NCBI GenBank assembly: GCA_028688145.1
Contig: JAQTYU010000001.1
Span: 392,284-456,283, forward strand
DNA length: 64,000 nucleotides
Direction of reading: 5' to 3'
Origin: Thiotrichaceae bacterium
Lineage (GTDB): Bacteria > Pseudomonadota > Gammaproteobacteria > Beggiatoales > Beggiatoaceae
The notes under the pieces are model-generated. The model had not been told where the DNA came from, did not search any database, and saw only the letters and a program-made list of their open reading frames with translations. The translations under genes and the position numbers were made by a program. Shown here one piece after another: positions 15,529 to 25,162 of this stretch. The stretch's first letter is position 1. Every line of letters begins with the position of its first letter.

Positions 15529-18357
15529 CTACCGCATCCCCCACAAAATCATCGTCCCATCATTACTTCCAGACAAAACAGACAAGCCATCAGGCGAAAA
15601 CGCGACTGAATAAACAATGTTACTATGCCCCGATAAAGTCCGTAGACATTTCCCACTACTCACTTCCCATAATTTCAGGGTTCTATCCGAACTCCCCGAC
15701 AACGCCAGCAAACCATCAGGCGAAAATGCGACTGAATAAACATAGCTACTATGCCCCGAAAAAGTCCGCAAACATTGCCCACTACTCACTTCCCATAATT
15801 TCAGGGTTTTATCATCACTCCCCGACAATACCAGCAAACCATCAGGCGAAAACGCGACCGAATAAACACAGCCACTATGCCCCGAAAAAGTCCGCAAACA
15901 CTGCCCACGGCTCACTGCCCACAATTTCAGGGTCTTATCCACACTCCCCGACAACGCCAGCAAACCATCAGGCGAAAAGGCGACTGAACGAACATCATTA
16001 CTATGCCCCGAAAAAGTCTGCATACGTTGTCCGCTCGTAATGTCCCATAATTTTAGAGTGTCATCCCGACTGCCTGATAACGCCAGCAAACCATCAGGCG
16101 AAAACGCGACTGAATAAACAATGTTACTATGTCCCGAAAAAGTCCGCAGACATTGCCCACTGCTCACTTCCCATAATTTCAGGGTTTTGTCCCAACTCCC
16201 CGATAATGCCAGCAATCCATCAGGTGAAAACGCGACTGAACGAACATAGTGACTATGCCCCGAAAAAGTCCGCAGACATTGCCCACTGGCAACTTCCCAT
16301 AACTTTAGGGTTTTATCATCACTACCCGACAAAACAGTCAACCCATCAGACGAAAATGTAACTGAATTAATCTCGCTACCATGCCCACTAAAAGTTCTCA
16401 ACACTTCCCACTGCTGATAATCAGGCGGAGTTAATGTCGACAACGGATAATAACGCCCTTGCACTTGCAACTCCAAAGCAACCACCTGAATATCCTTAAC
16501 CTTATCCCCTTCAATACTCACCGCTAACTTCGCATACAACGGAAATATCGCCTCACCTTGTCGCCATTCTCGCGCCACTTCGCGAGCAACTGTCAGCATC
16601 TGCACCAAATTCGGCACATACTTCACTCCCCACGGCAACACCGACAAACGCACAGGCAAAACCCCAGTTTTCACTGCATAATTCGCAAACAACAATCGCC
16701 CTTGCCCAATCGGCAAAAACTTCGCCTCAAGCCGTGTTTTGAATTCATCTGCATATTCATCCCACGCCTTCACCAACTCACTCGCTATCGGCGGTTGCTC
16801 GGCATACTGATTCACGCTGGATAACACTAAAGTTTGTGTAACAGCGGGCAATACAGGCACGTTTTCCACCACAATTTCAATCGTCGCAGCCAACCCCTCC
16901 AACCCTAAACTGCTTAAACACGATTTCAAAACCGCCAAAAATTCCGCATCCGCGCTCACCGTCACCGCTAATGCTTTTTCCAACACCCCCGCCAACGAAT
17001 CCCCCGCCACATCCAGCAACCGCCCCGCAAACCAAGTTTTCAATGCAGCAATCACCTGTTGCTCTGCCAACTCAGGCGCAACCCTTGCCAAACCCTTCGC
17101 CAACTGCAAACGCAACAAAGGCACACGATACGCCCGCTCACTAACTAACGCGCCAAACATATCCTCATACCGCGCCACCACCCATTCAACAATCTGCGCC
17201 GTCGGCAAACCCAATTGCGGTTTTAACAACTCAGGCAAACTGTGGATAAAAGCTAAATCCGTATCGTGATGCACTAAAAAGTGACCATCGGCAATCACCC
17301 CCAACGCCACCGAGTGATAGATACTCAACACCTGCGCCAGCACTTCCCAATCCTGCTGATTAATCCGATAATGCCGTTCAATCTCAATGCCTTCCGCCCG
17401 CATCTCCTCATCTTCTTCCAAAATCGCCAGATTCAACGCATTATCACTGCCATACTTCTCATTGATTTCAGTTAAATCTTTCCCCTTCGCTAACAACTTA
17501 TCGCGAACCGCCGTTTTCCACTGCAAGGCTCGCGCTTTTGCGGCCGCATACAAAATTTCACGATACGGCAACCGCGACAACACAGGTTGAAACTCATAAC
17601 TTTCCTGCCCCAATCCCCAATATGCCACCCGAAACGTTAAAAAATCCCCATCCACTTCCGAATCCAAAACCACAACAGGCTCAGATTGCAACATCGCATA
17701 CAATGCCCGCAAACTCGCCCCGCCATGATAACGGTTGCTATCCCATGCCCCATCTAACAACTCCAGCGGACGCACTTCGCTACTTTGCGGATAATGCGTA
17801 TTCAACAAAGTACGCAACTCATCCGCTAAACGTTTCTCCAATTTAGGAAAATTGCCTGCTGAAGATTGCTGAATTTGTGGATTGGGATGGATAAATTTAT
17901 CGAACTCCACCACAGGTGGCGACAATAACACCCGCAACGGACGCGGTTGTTTATTCGGATAAGCATTTAAAATCTGAGAAGGGACAATTCGCAAGGGCCA
18001 GTTTTCAAATAACTTATGAACTTCTGGCAGTTTCAAGGTCGTTTCACGGTGGATTAACGCAATTTCTAATTGTCGCTGTGCGTTTAACTGCGCTAATTCA
18101 CGTTGTAAGACTTGTTCTCTGGCTAAACGTTCTGCTTGAAAAGCCAGATTTGCTTTTGTAATTTCGATTTGGGTTTTCGCTTGCAACTCTGCAATTTTTG
18201 TCTGATTTTGCGCTTGCAATTGCGCGATTTCTCGACTGACTTCAGCGCGGCGTTTTTCCAAATCTTGGTTTGTCGTTAAATGTTTGTTCGTATTTCTGGC
18301 AGAAACTAAACCTGAAAAAAAACTTCCAATGCCTGTTAGCGCAACAATAGGAAACAT
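15529..18357 (-). CDS. Coiled-coil protein with C-terminal seven-blade WD40 propeller of near-identical repeats
   Basis: A 942-aa protein. Residues 1-22 are mildly hydrophobic, about 25-105 form a predicted coiled coil rich in Glu, Gln and Ala, about 110-640 is a large domain I cannot assign, and about 652-942 holds seven WD40 repeats. Six repeats are exactly 42 residues and nearly identical (CLRTFSGHS..V.SVAFSPD core); the last lacks its tail. Within each unit only a few positions change: 10-11, 13, 29 and 31. Near-identity with variation at exposed positions is the pattern of intragenic recombination and diversifying selection known from fungal NLR recognition proteins. No NACHT, kinase, trypsin or TIR motif was seen. 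It lies 69 bp downstream of the 105-aa beta-repeat gene on the same strand, with a REP hairpin between. Confidence 0.88.
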   Translation of the reverse strand: MFPIVALTGIGSFFSGLVSARNTNKHLTTNQDLEKRRAEVSREIAQLQAQNQTKIAELQAKTQIEITKANLAFQAERLAREQVLQRELAQLNAQRQLEIALIHRETTLKLPEVHKLFENWPLRIVPSQILNAYPNKQPRPLRVLLSPPVVEFDKFIHPNPQIQQSSAGNFPKLEKRLADELRTLLNTHYPQSSEVRPLELLDGAWDSNRYHGGASLRALYAMLQSEPVVVLDSEVDGDFLTFRVAYWGLGQESYEFQPVLSRLPYREILYAAAKARALQWKTAVRDKLLAKGKDLTEINEKYGSDNALNLAILEEDEEMRAEGIEIERHYRINQQDWEVLAQVLSIYHSVALGVIADGHFLVHHDTDLAFIHSLPELLKPQLGLPTAQIVEWVVARYEDMFGALVSERAYRVPLLRLQLAKGLARVAPELAEQQVIAALKTWFAGRLLDVAGDSLAGVLEKALAVTVSADAEFLAVLKSCLSSLGLEGLAATIEIVVENVPVLPAVTQTLVLSSVNQYAEQPPIASELVKAWDEYADEFKTRLEAKFLPIGQGRLLFANYAVKTGVLPVRLSVLPWGVKYVPNLVQMLTVAREVAREWRQGEAIFPLYAKLAVSIEGDKVKDIQVVALELQVQGRYYPLSTLTPPDYQQWEVLRTFSGHGSEINSVTFSSDGLTVLSGSDDKTLKLWEVASGQCLRTFSGHSHYVRSVAFSPDGLLALSGSWDKTLKLWEVSSGQCLRTFSGHSNIVYSVAFSPDGLLALSGSRDDTLKLWDITSGQRMQTFSGHSNDVRSVAFSPDGLLALSGSVDKTLKLWAVSRGQCLRTFSGHSGCVYSVAFSPDGLLVLSGSDDKTLKLWEVSSGQCLRTFSGHSSYVYSVAFSPDGLLALSGSSDRTLKLWEVSSGKCLRTLSGHSNIVYSVAFSPDGLSVLSGSNDGTMILWGMR
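15532..16404 (-). repeat. Tandem 126-bp WD40-coding repeats (about seven units)
   Basis: Six complete 126-bp units and one 117-bp terminal unit encode the propeller. Phrases such as CCATCAGGCGAAAACGCGAC recur at a constant interval. Such tandem near-identity makes copy number prone to change by slippage or recombination. Confidence 0.9.
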
Positions 18358-18385
18358 GCCAACCTCCTAGAAATTGAGTTTTAAC

Positions 18386-18418
18386 AGGACTGGCAGTCCT
18401 TCGAGGACTGCCAGTCCT
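18386..18418. repeat. REP-type palindrome (GGACTGGCAGTCC family)
   Basis: AGGACTGGCAGTCC-TTCGA-GGACTGCCAGTCCT: each arm is itself palindromic. A second copy is at 46817-46849. It occupies the junction between the 105-aa gene and the WD40 gene. Confidence 0.88.
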
Positions 18419-18426
18419 CAGTCATA

Positions 18427-18744
18427 TTATGGTATATTACCCTTATAAATACACAACAAATAAGCCGCCGCCCCAACTGTGCCTCTCGTGGTGTCATACA
18501 CTTGCACACCCGCACTGTTATATACATGCCCATTATGGGCATCGACCCAACCAATCACATGCTCATTATGGTCATACACAGAGCCATTGTTTCCCGCATA
18601 TCCCAAATAATCCCCATGCCAGTTATACACCGAATTATCCCGAACATACCCCGCCCAATCGCTAGAATTATCATCGACATGCTTGTAAATATAACCATTA
18701 CTGTCATCAATCGTGGTGTAAGGCACAAACGAATCATTACTCAT
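18427..18744 (-). CDS. Small beta-hairpin repeat protein (4-fold beta-flower-like)
   Basis: A 105-aa protein built of recurring short units of the form G-x-(I/V)-Y...G-(Y/W)-(V/A), for example NGYIYKHV, NSVYNWHGDYLGYAG, GSVYDHNEHVIGWVDA and GHVYNSAGVQVYD. This tyrosine/glycine hairpin pattern resembles proteins annotated as 4-fold beta flower domain; that name is from memory of the pattern, not a search. No signal peptide; the tail TVGAAAYLLCIYKG is moderately hydrophobic. A GGGG-rich ribosome site precedes the ATG. It lies between uvrA and the WD40 gene on the same strand, with REP palindromes on both sides. Function unknown. Confidence 0.75.
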   Translation of the reverse strand: MSNDSFVPYTTIDDSNGYIYKHVDDNSSDWAGYVRDNSVYNWHGDYLGYAGNNGSVYDHNEHVIGWVDAHNGHVYNSAGVQVYDTTRGTVGAAAYLLCIYKGNIP

Positions 18745-18761
18745 AATTTCCCCCTTCTTCG

Positions 18762-18794
18762 AGACCTGCTAGGTTTTTAAAACCTAGCAGGTCT
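18762..18794. repeat. REP-type palindrome (ACCTGCTAGG family), perfect copy
   Basis: AGACCTGCTAGGTTTTTAAAACCTAGCAGGTCT, essentially a perfect inverted repeat. It abuts the uvrA stop codon and may act as its transcription end. Confidence 0.9.
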
Positions 18795-21627
18795 ATCTTC
18801 CCATTAACAAGGTCTTCAAAAACTTCCCCGTATAAGAAATCGGATGCGCCGCAATTTGTTCAGGCGTACCCGTGGCGATAATTTCCCCACCGCCTTCGCC
18901 ACCCTCTAAACCTAAATCAATCACCCAATCAGCGGTTTTAATCACGTCTAAATTGTGCTCGATAATCACCAGAGTATTGCCATGTTCTCGTAAACGTTGC
19001 AGCACCAGCAGCAATTGCGCGATGTCGTGAAAATGCAGCCCTGTGGTTGGTTCATCTAAAATATATAAGGTTTTTCCCGTGTCCCGTTTCGACAGCTCAC
19101 GCGCCAATTTCACCCGTTGCGCCTCGCCGCCTGACAAAGTCGTGGCATTTTGCCCAAGGGTTAAATAGCCTAAACCCACATCCATTAAAGTCTGCAATTT
19201 ACGAAACACCATCGGCACGGGTGCGAAAAATTCAGCGGCTTCTTCCACGGTCATACTCAGCACCTGAAAAATATTCTTGCCCTTGTAATGAATATCCAAG
19301 GTTTCGCGGTTGTAACGTTGCCCCTTGCACACATCGCAACGCACATGAATGTCAGGCAAAAAGTGCATTTCGACTTTAATCGTGCCATCGCCTTCGCAAG
19401 CCTCACAGCGTCCACCTTTCACATTAAAACTGAAACGCCCCGCCGCATAACCGCGTGAACGCGCTTCGGGCGTGGCAGCGAATAATTCCCGAATCGGGGT
19501 GAATAAACCCGTATAGGTTGAAGGATTGGAGCGCGGCGTGCGTCCGATGGGGGCTTGATCAATGTCGATCACTTTGTCGATATATTCCAACCCCGTCAAT
19601 TCGGTGAATGCCGCGCCTGAAATGCTGGCTTGTTGTAATAAGCGTGCTACCGCAGGATATAAAGTGTCATTGATTAAGGTGGATTTTCCCGAACCTGAAA
19701 CCCCAGTCACGCACACCATTAAACCCAAAGGAATTTCTAAAGAGACATTTTTTAAATTATTGCCGCACGCGCCCGTGAGTTTGAGCACGCGCTCAGGATT
19801 GAAAGCGTTGCGAATTTCGGGAATGGGAATGCTGCGTTGTTGCGATAAATATTGACCCGTTAAGGAATCAGCCACTTGCATGATTTCGGCGGGTGTACCT
19901 TGCGCCACCACCGCGCCACCATGCACGCCCGCGCCAATCCCCATATCCACCACATAATCTGCCGCACGAATCGCATCTTCATCGTGTTCGACCACAATCA
20001 CGGTGTTGCCCAAATCGCGCAGCCGCAACAGCGAATTTAACAAGCGTTCATTGTCACGCTGGTGCAAGCCGATAGACGGCTCGTCAAGAATATACATCAC
20101 CCCAACCAAGCCCGCCCCAATTTGGCTGGCAAGCCGAATGCGTTGCGCCTCGCCGCCCGACAAAGTGTCTGCGCTGCGTTCCAAGGTCAAATAATCCAAG
20201 CCGACATTGATTAAAAACTGCAAACGCTCCTGCACTTCTTTCAGAATTTTGCTGGCAATTTCGCCGCGCTGTCCTGTCAAAGTTAAAGCACTGAAAAAGT
20301 CTTTCGCCCGATTCACAGGCAACGCCGCCAATTCAGGCAAAGATTTTTCCGCAATGAAAACGTGGCGTGCGGACGCATTTAAGCGCGTGCCGTGGCAACT
20401 GTCGCAGGGCTGTTGACTGAGATATTTCGATAATTCTTCACGCACTGACTGCGATTCAGTTTCACGATAACGGCGTTCTAAATTCAACACAATGCCTTCA
20501 AACGGCTTGTTGCGGGAAAAGGTGGTGCCGCTGTCGCTGGAATTCACAAAATTAATGCTTTCTTTACCGCTACCATAAAGCACAATCTGGCGAATATTTT
20601 CAGGCAAACTGGAAAAGGGGGCTTTTAAATCAAAGTCATAATGGGCGGCTAAAGCTTCCAACATTTGATAATTGAATTGGCTGCGCTTGTCCCAGCCGCG
20701 AATTGCGCCTTCCGCTAAACTTTCGTTGGGATTGGCTAAGACTTTTTGCGGGTCGAAAAACTGTTTCACCCCCAAACCATCACACGCCGCGCACGCGCCC
20801 ACGGGATTATTGAAGGAAAACAAGCGCGGTTCTAATTCGCTCAAACTGTAGCCGCATTCGGGGCAGGCAAATCTTGCAGAAAATACCAAGGGTTCGCGTT
20901 CAGCTTCGTTCATAAACGCAATTTTGGCGATGCCATCGCCCAAGCGCAGTGCGGTTTCAAAAGATTCTGCGAGCCGTAATTTCAAATCTTCACGCACTTT
21001 GAAACGATCCACCACCACTTCAATCGTATGTTTTTTATATAAATCTAAGCTCGGCGGCTCGTCTAAATTAATCACTTCGCCATTGACCCGCGCCCGAATA
21101 AAACCTTGTGCTAATAAGCTTTCAAACAATTGAATATGTTCACCTTTGCGTTCTTTAATTGCGGGCGCGAGCAGCATTAATGCCGTGCCTTCGGGCAAAG
21201 CTAACACCTGATCCACCATTTGGCTGACGGTTTGCGCACTTAATAAAATGCGATGCGTGGGGCATTCAGGCTCACCGACGCGGGCGAACAGCAGGCGTAA
21301 ATAATCATAAATTTCAGTGACCGTGCCCACGGTGGAGCGCGGATTGTGTGAAGTCGATTTTTGTTCAATCGAAATTGCGGGCGATAAACCTTCGATGTGG
21401 TCTAGCTCGGGCTTTTCCATCATCGATAAAAATTGCCGCGCATAAGCAGACAAGGACTCGACATAGCGGCGTTGTCCTTCGGCATAAATCGTATCGAAGG
21501 CGAGCGAAGATTTTCCCGAACCCGATAAGCCCGTGATTACAATCAATTTATCGCGGGGCAAATCAAGATCGATATTTTTTAAATTGTGGGTTCGCACCCC
21601 GCGCAGCCGTATCGTGTCCATTGCCAT
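18793..21627 (-). CDS. uvrA: Excinuclease ABC subunit A
   Basis: DNA damage-recognition ATPase of nucleotide excision repair. The 944-aa protein has two ABC modules: Walker [10 protein letters not shown] (near 33-41) and GVSGSGKST (near 640), two LSGGEAQR signatures, and zinc-binding cysteine clusters [13 protein letters not shown]...CAACDGLG and [14 protein letters not shown]...[19 protein letters not shown] near residue 55 is the UvrB-interaction region. Length is normal (E. coli about 940). The first ATG is eight bases from a GGAG site; an ATG two codons later would match E. coli better. It follows the exonuclease gene after one base, so they are cotranscribed. Confidence 0.97.
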   Translation of the reverse strand: MAMDTIRLRGVRTHNLKNIDLDLPRDKLIVITGLSGSGKSSLAFDTIYAEGQRRYVESLSAYARQFLSMMEKPELDHIEGLSPAISIEQKSTSHNPRSTVGTVTEIYDYLRLLFARVGEPECPTHRILLSAQTVSQMVDQVLALPEGTALMLLAPAIKERKGEHIQLFESLLAQGFIRARVNGEVINLDEPPSLDLYKKHTIEVVVDRFKVREDLKLRLAESFETALRLGDGIAKIAFMNEAEREPLVFSARFACPECGYSLSELEPRLFSFNNPVGACAACDGLGVKQFFDPQKVLANPNESLAEGAIRGWDKRSQFNYQMLEALAAHYDFDLKAPFSSLPENIRQIVLYGSGKESINFVNSSDSGTTFSRNKPFEGIVLNLERRYRETESQSVREELSKYLSQQPCDSCHGTRLNASARHVFIAEKSLPELAALPVNRAKDFFSALTLTGQRGEIASKILKEVQERLQFLINVGLDYLTLERSADTLSGGEAQRIRLASQIGAGLVGVMYILDEPSIGLHQRDNERLLNSLLRLRDLGNTVIVVEHDEDAIRAADYVVDMGIGAGVHGGAVVAQGTPAEIMQVADSLTGQYLSQQRSIPIPEIRNAFNPERVLKLTGACGNNLKNVSLEIPLGLMVCVTGVSGSGKSTLINDTLYPAVARLLQQASISGAAFTELTGLEYIDKVIDIDQAPIGRTPRSNPSTYTGLFTPIRELFAATPEARSRGYAAGRFSFNVKGGRCEACEGDGTIKVEMHFLPDIHVRCDVCKGQRYNRETLDIHYKGKNIFQVLSMTVEEAAEFFAPVPMVFRKLQTLMDVGLGYLTLGQNATTLSGGEAQRVKLARELSKRDTGKTLYILDEPTTGLHFHDIAQLLLVLQRLREHGNTLVIIEHNLDVIKTADWVIDLGLEGGEGGGEIIATGTPEQIAAHPISYTGKFLKTLLMGR

Positions 21628-21628
21628 C

Positions 21629-22408
21629 TTAGTTTCTCCAAGCGTTTAAAAATTCGTCAAAATGCGGCTTATTTTCGTGGCGCAAAGTCTCTTTAATCCG
21701 CGTCATTTCGGTTTTGACTTGTTCGGGACTTAAGCGTCCGCGCATTTGTTCAAAACGCAAATACACTAAATACGTGTTTAACACGTCGGTTTCGCAGTAA
21801 TTACGAATTTCAGGCAATTGACCTTTTAAATAGGCATCCCACACTTGCGAGCCGTCGATGCCCATTTTTCCAGGGAAACCGAGCATTTTGGAAATCTCGT
21901 CTAATTTGCTGGATGCGCCGCGTTGAAAATTGGCGAGCACATCCATTAAGTCTAAATGGCGTTCATGAAAACGATTTAAGTAGTTGTTCCATTTGAAATC
22001 GCCATCGTTTTTCCAATACAGCGGCGCGCTGACACTGTGCAATAAACTGCGATAATGAATCACGGGCAAGTCAAAACCTGCGCCATTCCATGAAACCAGC
22101 GTCGGCGCGTAATGTTGAATGCCTTTGAAGAAATCTTGCAGTAATTCGGCTTCGCTGGAATGTAATTCCCCAATGGATTTCACTACCAATTTTTCGGGGG
22201 TGCTGAGCACGATGGAAATCGCGACAATGCGCTGTAAATGCGGGCGCAATAAAGAATCGAGTTCGCCTGTTTCTTGGTTGCGGTTGTGAAACATCACGCG
22301 AGAAACGTCTTCTTCGCTTAATTTCTGCATTTCGACGGGATTGCCATATAAAACCCGCCCAGATTCGGTGTCGGGCACGGTTTCAATATCAAAGACTAAT
22401 ATATTCAT
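21629..22408 (-). CDS. 3'-5' exonuclease, DNA polymerase B exonuclease-like (DEDD)
   Basis: A 259-aa soluble nuclease of the PolB-like exonuclease family. Motif I is FDIETVPD (residues 5-12), motif II is [15 protein letters not shown] near 104-118, and motif III is [11 protein letters not shown] near 204-214: together the DEDDy arrangement of proofreading-type exonucleases that bind two metal ions. It stands alone rather than fused to a polymerase. One base separates it from uvrA, suggesting a shared repair role, though standalone members are uncharacterised in detail. Confidence 0.9.
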   Translation of the reverse strand: MNILVFDIETVPDTESGRVLYGNPVEMQKLSEEDVSRVMFHNRNQETGELDSLLRPHLQRIVAISIVLSTPEKLVVKSIGELHSSEAELLQDFFKGIQHYAPTLVSWNGAGFDLPVIHYRSLLHSVSAPLYWKNDGDFKWNNYLNRFHERHLDLMDVLANFQRGASSKLDEISKMLGFPGKMGIDGSQVWDAYLKGQLPEIRNYCETDVLNTYLVYLRFEQMRGRLSPEQVKTEMTRIKETLRHENKPHFDEFLNAWRN

Positions 22409-22444
22409 GGGATAACCTGCGTTGGGAGAGGGGAGTTTGAAAAG

Positions 22445-22563
22445 AAGCCCCCAACCCCCTAAAGGGGGCTAAACATTAAAGATTTTTGTCTTTAAAGTCC
22501 CCTTTAGGGGATTTAGGAGCTGGTTTAAATTTTTAGCCCCCTTTAGGGGGTTGGGGGCTTCTT
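22445..22563. repeat. CCCCCAACCCCCTAAAGGGGG composite repeat
   Basis: Three hairpin-forming blocks around CCCCTAAAGGGG/CCCCTTTAGGGG, with the outer AGCCCCCAACCCCC/GGGGGTTGGGGGCT arms also complementary. Related copies: 44543-44656, 47041-47074, 49689-49770 and 52892-52921, all between genes. Confidence 0.88.
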
Positions 22564-22604
22564 TTTGGGGTTTGGGGTGGGACTTCTTTAATGCGCAGTT
22601 TTAA

Positions 22605-23279
22605 TTACTTACGCTTCCATTTGCCATTGGTTTCTTGATACCACCAGCCTGCTTGGGCGCGTTGAATCCAGCGCGTTGCAAAAATTTGGCGAATATTTTC
22701 TTCCCATTCAGGCTGACCGTTGGCGGTGGCGATTTCTTGATAAAGTTCATTGCGATCAGTATTTTCTTCTGCGATCAAACGTTGTGCTTCACTGCGGGAT
22801 TTCAGCGCAATCATACTGGCATCGTGAATACTAATTAAGCCATTTGCAGTGAAACCAATGCCACCGTTGTTATAAAAAGATTCTAATGATTTGTAGCGAG
22901 CTGCCATGCGGGTTTGCAAGCTATTAATCGCAGGCGTTGCCACATTAATATCTAATTCATTGGCAGAAACCGCAGGGATTAGTTTTAGTAAGGCATTACC
23001 AAACCAGAAACTGGCATCGCTTTGTTTATCAGTTTTTGCAGGCGCAGGTTTAACAGGTTTGCTGTCTTTGGCGGGTTCAGTTTTTTCTGATTTTTTTTCA
23101 GGTTTTACAGAAAGTGAGGATTTTTCATCGGGGTTTTCCTTGCCCCAAACTTCATCGATGATTCTATCAGCGGCTTTTTCAGCGGCGGCGGCGGGGAAGT
23201 ACACATTAATCGTGACGCAAGCAGAAAGTAGCAAACTGCTCACCACGACAAACAGCGGGAGACGTAATAATTTCGTCAT
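22605..23279 (-). CDS. YdbL/DUF1318 family lipoprotein
   Basis: A 224-aa exported protein with a lipoprotein signal: hydrophobic stretch, then lipobox LSAC (Cys about residue 21), followed by the characteristic CVTINVYFPAAAAEKAADRI. A Lys/Pro-rich linker (about 50-88) leads to the C-terminal DUF1318 domain (about 110-215) with ARYKSLESFYNNGGIGFTANG and RNELYQEIA. The family normally accompanies YdbH and YnbE, AsmA-like proteins thought to move phospholipids to the outer membrane; neither is adjacent here. Family is firm, role inferred. Confidence 0.88.
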   Translation of the reverse strand: MTKLLRLPLFVVVSSLLLSACVTINVYFPAAAAEKAADRIIDEVWGKENPDEKSSLSVKPEKKSEKTEPAKDSKPVKPAPAKTDKQSDASFWFGNALLKLIPAVSANELDINVATPAINSLQTRMAARYKSLESFYNNGGIGFTANGLISIHDASMIALKSRSEAQRLIAEENTDRNELYQEIATANGQPEWEENIRQIFATRWIQRAQAGWWYQETNGKWKRK

Positions 23280-23480
23280 TGGAATTTCCTTTTATGATGG
23301 AGTAGGGAGAATGAAGTCAAGATTAGCGAGATTATGCTGAATGCACAAGCGGGCGAGTTGGAGCGTTTTTTGTTGGGGCGATGTGAAGCTTTTTTTGATG
23401 CTAAGCTCAATGTGAGTCTGGATAGGGTGGGCGATGCCACCCTACTCGACTAACTCACCTGAAGAAGGTGTACTTCATGC

Positions 23481-24230
23481 TTACGGCAAACTAAACCCGT
23501 ATTTCTCAAAAATATTACGGGCTTGTGGCGATCTTAAGTATTCAAAAAAGGCTTTAGCAGCTTGATTATTATCCGCTCTTTTCAGTAAAACTGCTTGTTG
23601 CTCAATGACGTGATAATAACTTTTAGGAATAATCCACAATGAACCTTCAATTTTTTTGCTGGGATTTAAAGTTGCCAAAGGAATAAAAGCGAGGTCAATT
23701 TTGCCTTCCATGACTTGCTTTTGCAGCTCGCCTGAGTTTGCGACAAAAATCCATTTAGACTGCAATGCCTCACGGCGTTTTAGTTTTTCTAAAACTTGTT
23801 GTGCGGCAAATCCATAAGGCGCAACATTGGGGTCTAAAGAAGCAATATTCCGAAACTCTCCCGAAATTAATACTTCACCTTTAGCATCAACTAAATCAGG
23901 ATTTTTACTCCACAACACCAATTTCCCGAAAGCGTAGGTAAAACGGGCATTTTGATTCGCTAAGCCATCTTTTTCCAACATCACGGCAGTTTTCACGTCT
24001 CCAAGTAGCACAATATCTAAATCATTTTTTTCCTTGATTTGCTTATACAGCACGGTCGTGGTGAAACTATCTTCGTGGGCAATGATTTTAGCAGAAGAGT
24101 TTTTTTCAAACAGACGAATAATTTCGTGCAAAGGCGCGAGCGAATGAAAAACCGTCCCAACATGCACTTCTTCGGCATGAACAGCCATTGATAATACGCC
24201 ACAACATAAGACCAGTAATTTTTTGAGCAT
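23481..24230 (-). CDS. ModA-like periplasmic substrate-binding protein, paralogue 6
   Basis: Last of six tandem paralogues. The 249-aa product from the ATG at 24230 has a signal peptide (MLKKLLVLCCGVLSMAVHA) and the two-lobed periplasmic binding protein pattern of ModA: VGTVFHSLAPLHEIIRLFEK, then LDIVLLGDVKTAVMLEKDGL, RFTYAFGKLVLWSKNP, DPNVAPYGFAAQQVLEKL and a GKIDLAFIPLAT segment. In ModA the hinge reads DPxxVPxGRYA and the last motif ends near Tyr-Ser/Thr-Asp; both are altered. The start at 24230, not 24305, is chosen from the signal peptide and an AAGGGA site. No modB or modC is near. Ligand unknown. Confidence 0.85.
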   Translation of the reverse strand: MLKKLLVLCCGVLSMAVHAEEVHVGTVFHSLAPLHEIIRLFEKNSSAKIIAHEDSFTTTVLYKQIKEKNDLDIVLLGDVKTAVMLEKDGLANQNARFTYAFGKLVLWSKNPDLVDAKGEVLISGEFRNIASLDPNVAPYGFAAQQVLEKLKRREALQSKWIFVANSGELQKQVMEGKIDLAFIPLATLNPSKKIEGSLWIIPKSYYHVIEQQAVLLKRADNNQAAKAFFEYLRSPQARNIFEKYGFSLP

Positions 24231-24328
24231 CCTGCGCAATCCCTTAGAAAAGTATTTATAGTTGAGTGAGACATAAACTTTGCGCCACAGCTTGAGTGTG
24301 AACACAAGTTAATGTAAAAATTTGGATA

Positions 24329-25081
24329 TTATTGTGGTGAAGTGTATCCATACTTCTCAAAAATATTGCGGGCGTGAGGAGATTTTAAGTAATTAAAAAA
24401 GCTCTTAGCTGCCGCATTATTTTCAGCGCGTTTCAATAAAACAGCTTGTTGTTCAATCGGAGTGTAATAAGTTTTAGGGATAATCCACAATGAACCTTCA
24501 ATTTTCTTGCTAGGGTTTAAAGTCGCGAGTGGTAAAAATGCCATGTCCAGCGTACCTTCCATCACTTGCTTGCGCATTTCGCCCGAGTTTGAAATAAAAA
24601 TCCATTTGGATTTTAATTTTTCTTTCAAACCCAGTTTAGTCAACACTTCTTGCACACCAGAGCCATAAGGACCGACTTTGGGGTCTAATGAAGCAAAATT
24701 CCGAAAGTTCCCAGTTGCTAAAACTTCTCCTTTGGCATCAACCAAATTAGGATTTTTACCCCATAACACCAACTTTCCAAAGGCATAGGTAAAACGCGAG
24801 TCTTTAATTGCCAAATCATCATTTTCAAGTTGAATCGATGTTTTGACATCGCCAAATAGCACCATATCGACATCATCTTTATCCTTAATTTGCTGATAAA
24901 GCGTTAATGATGAGAAATTATCTTGATGCACGATAATTTTGTCAGACGAACTCTTCTCAAATAAACGTGCAATTTCGTTAATCGGCGCAAGCGAGGGATA
25001 GACCACGCCAACATGAACATCTTCAGCATTTGCAACAAATGCCAATAAACTAAAACACAAAGTCAGTGATTGTTTATACAT
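24329..25081 (-). CDS. ModA-like periplasmic substrate-binding protein, paralogue 5
   Basis: 250 aa with a signal peptide ending near FVANA. It shares the full set of array motifs (VGVVYPSLAPINEIARLFEK, RFTYAFGKLVLWGKNP, DPKVGPYGSGVQEVLTKL, LAFLPLATLNPSKKIEGSL) and the invariant tail EKYG. The hinge here is GPYGSGVQ, and the damaging TSPQ C-terminus differs from the SLP/SVP ending of the others. About 100 bp separates it from its neighbour, with room for a ribosome site only. Exported to the periplasm; partner permease unknown. Confidence 0.85.
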   Translation of the reverse strand: MYKQSLTLCFSLLAFVANAEDVHVGVVYPSLAPINEIARLFEKSSSDKIIVHQDNFSSLTLYQQIKDKDDVDMVLFGDVKTSIQLENDDLAIKDSRFTYAFGKLVLWGKNPNLVDAKGEVLATGNFRNFASLDPKVGPYGSGVQEVLTKLGLKEKLKSKWIFISNSGEMRKQVMEGTLDMAFLPLATLNPSKKIEGSLWIIPKTYYTPIEQQAVLLKRAENNAAAKSFFNYLKSPHARNIFEKYGYTSPQ

Positions 25082-25162
25082 GAGACCTCAATTCCTTACC
25101 TGTCAGTGGGTTGGGTCAAATCTAAACCACCTTCTTAATTTGTAAATATTCAGAACAAATGA

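Noticed and set aside
15726-16040. Open frame on the plus strand opposite the WD40 repeats
   Set aside because: Repetitive shadow of the WD40-coding strand; amino acid content (His/Lys/Asn/Pro) follows from the repeats.
15491-18794. Evenly spaced palindromes considered as a CRISPR array
   Set aside because: Too few, irregularly spaced, without spacers of uniform length; they are REP-type repeats at gene ends.
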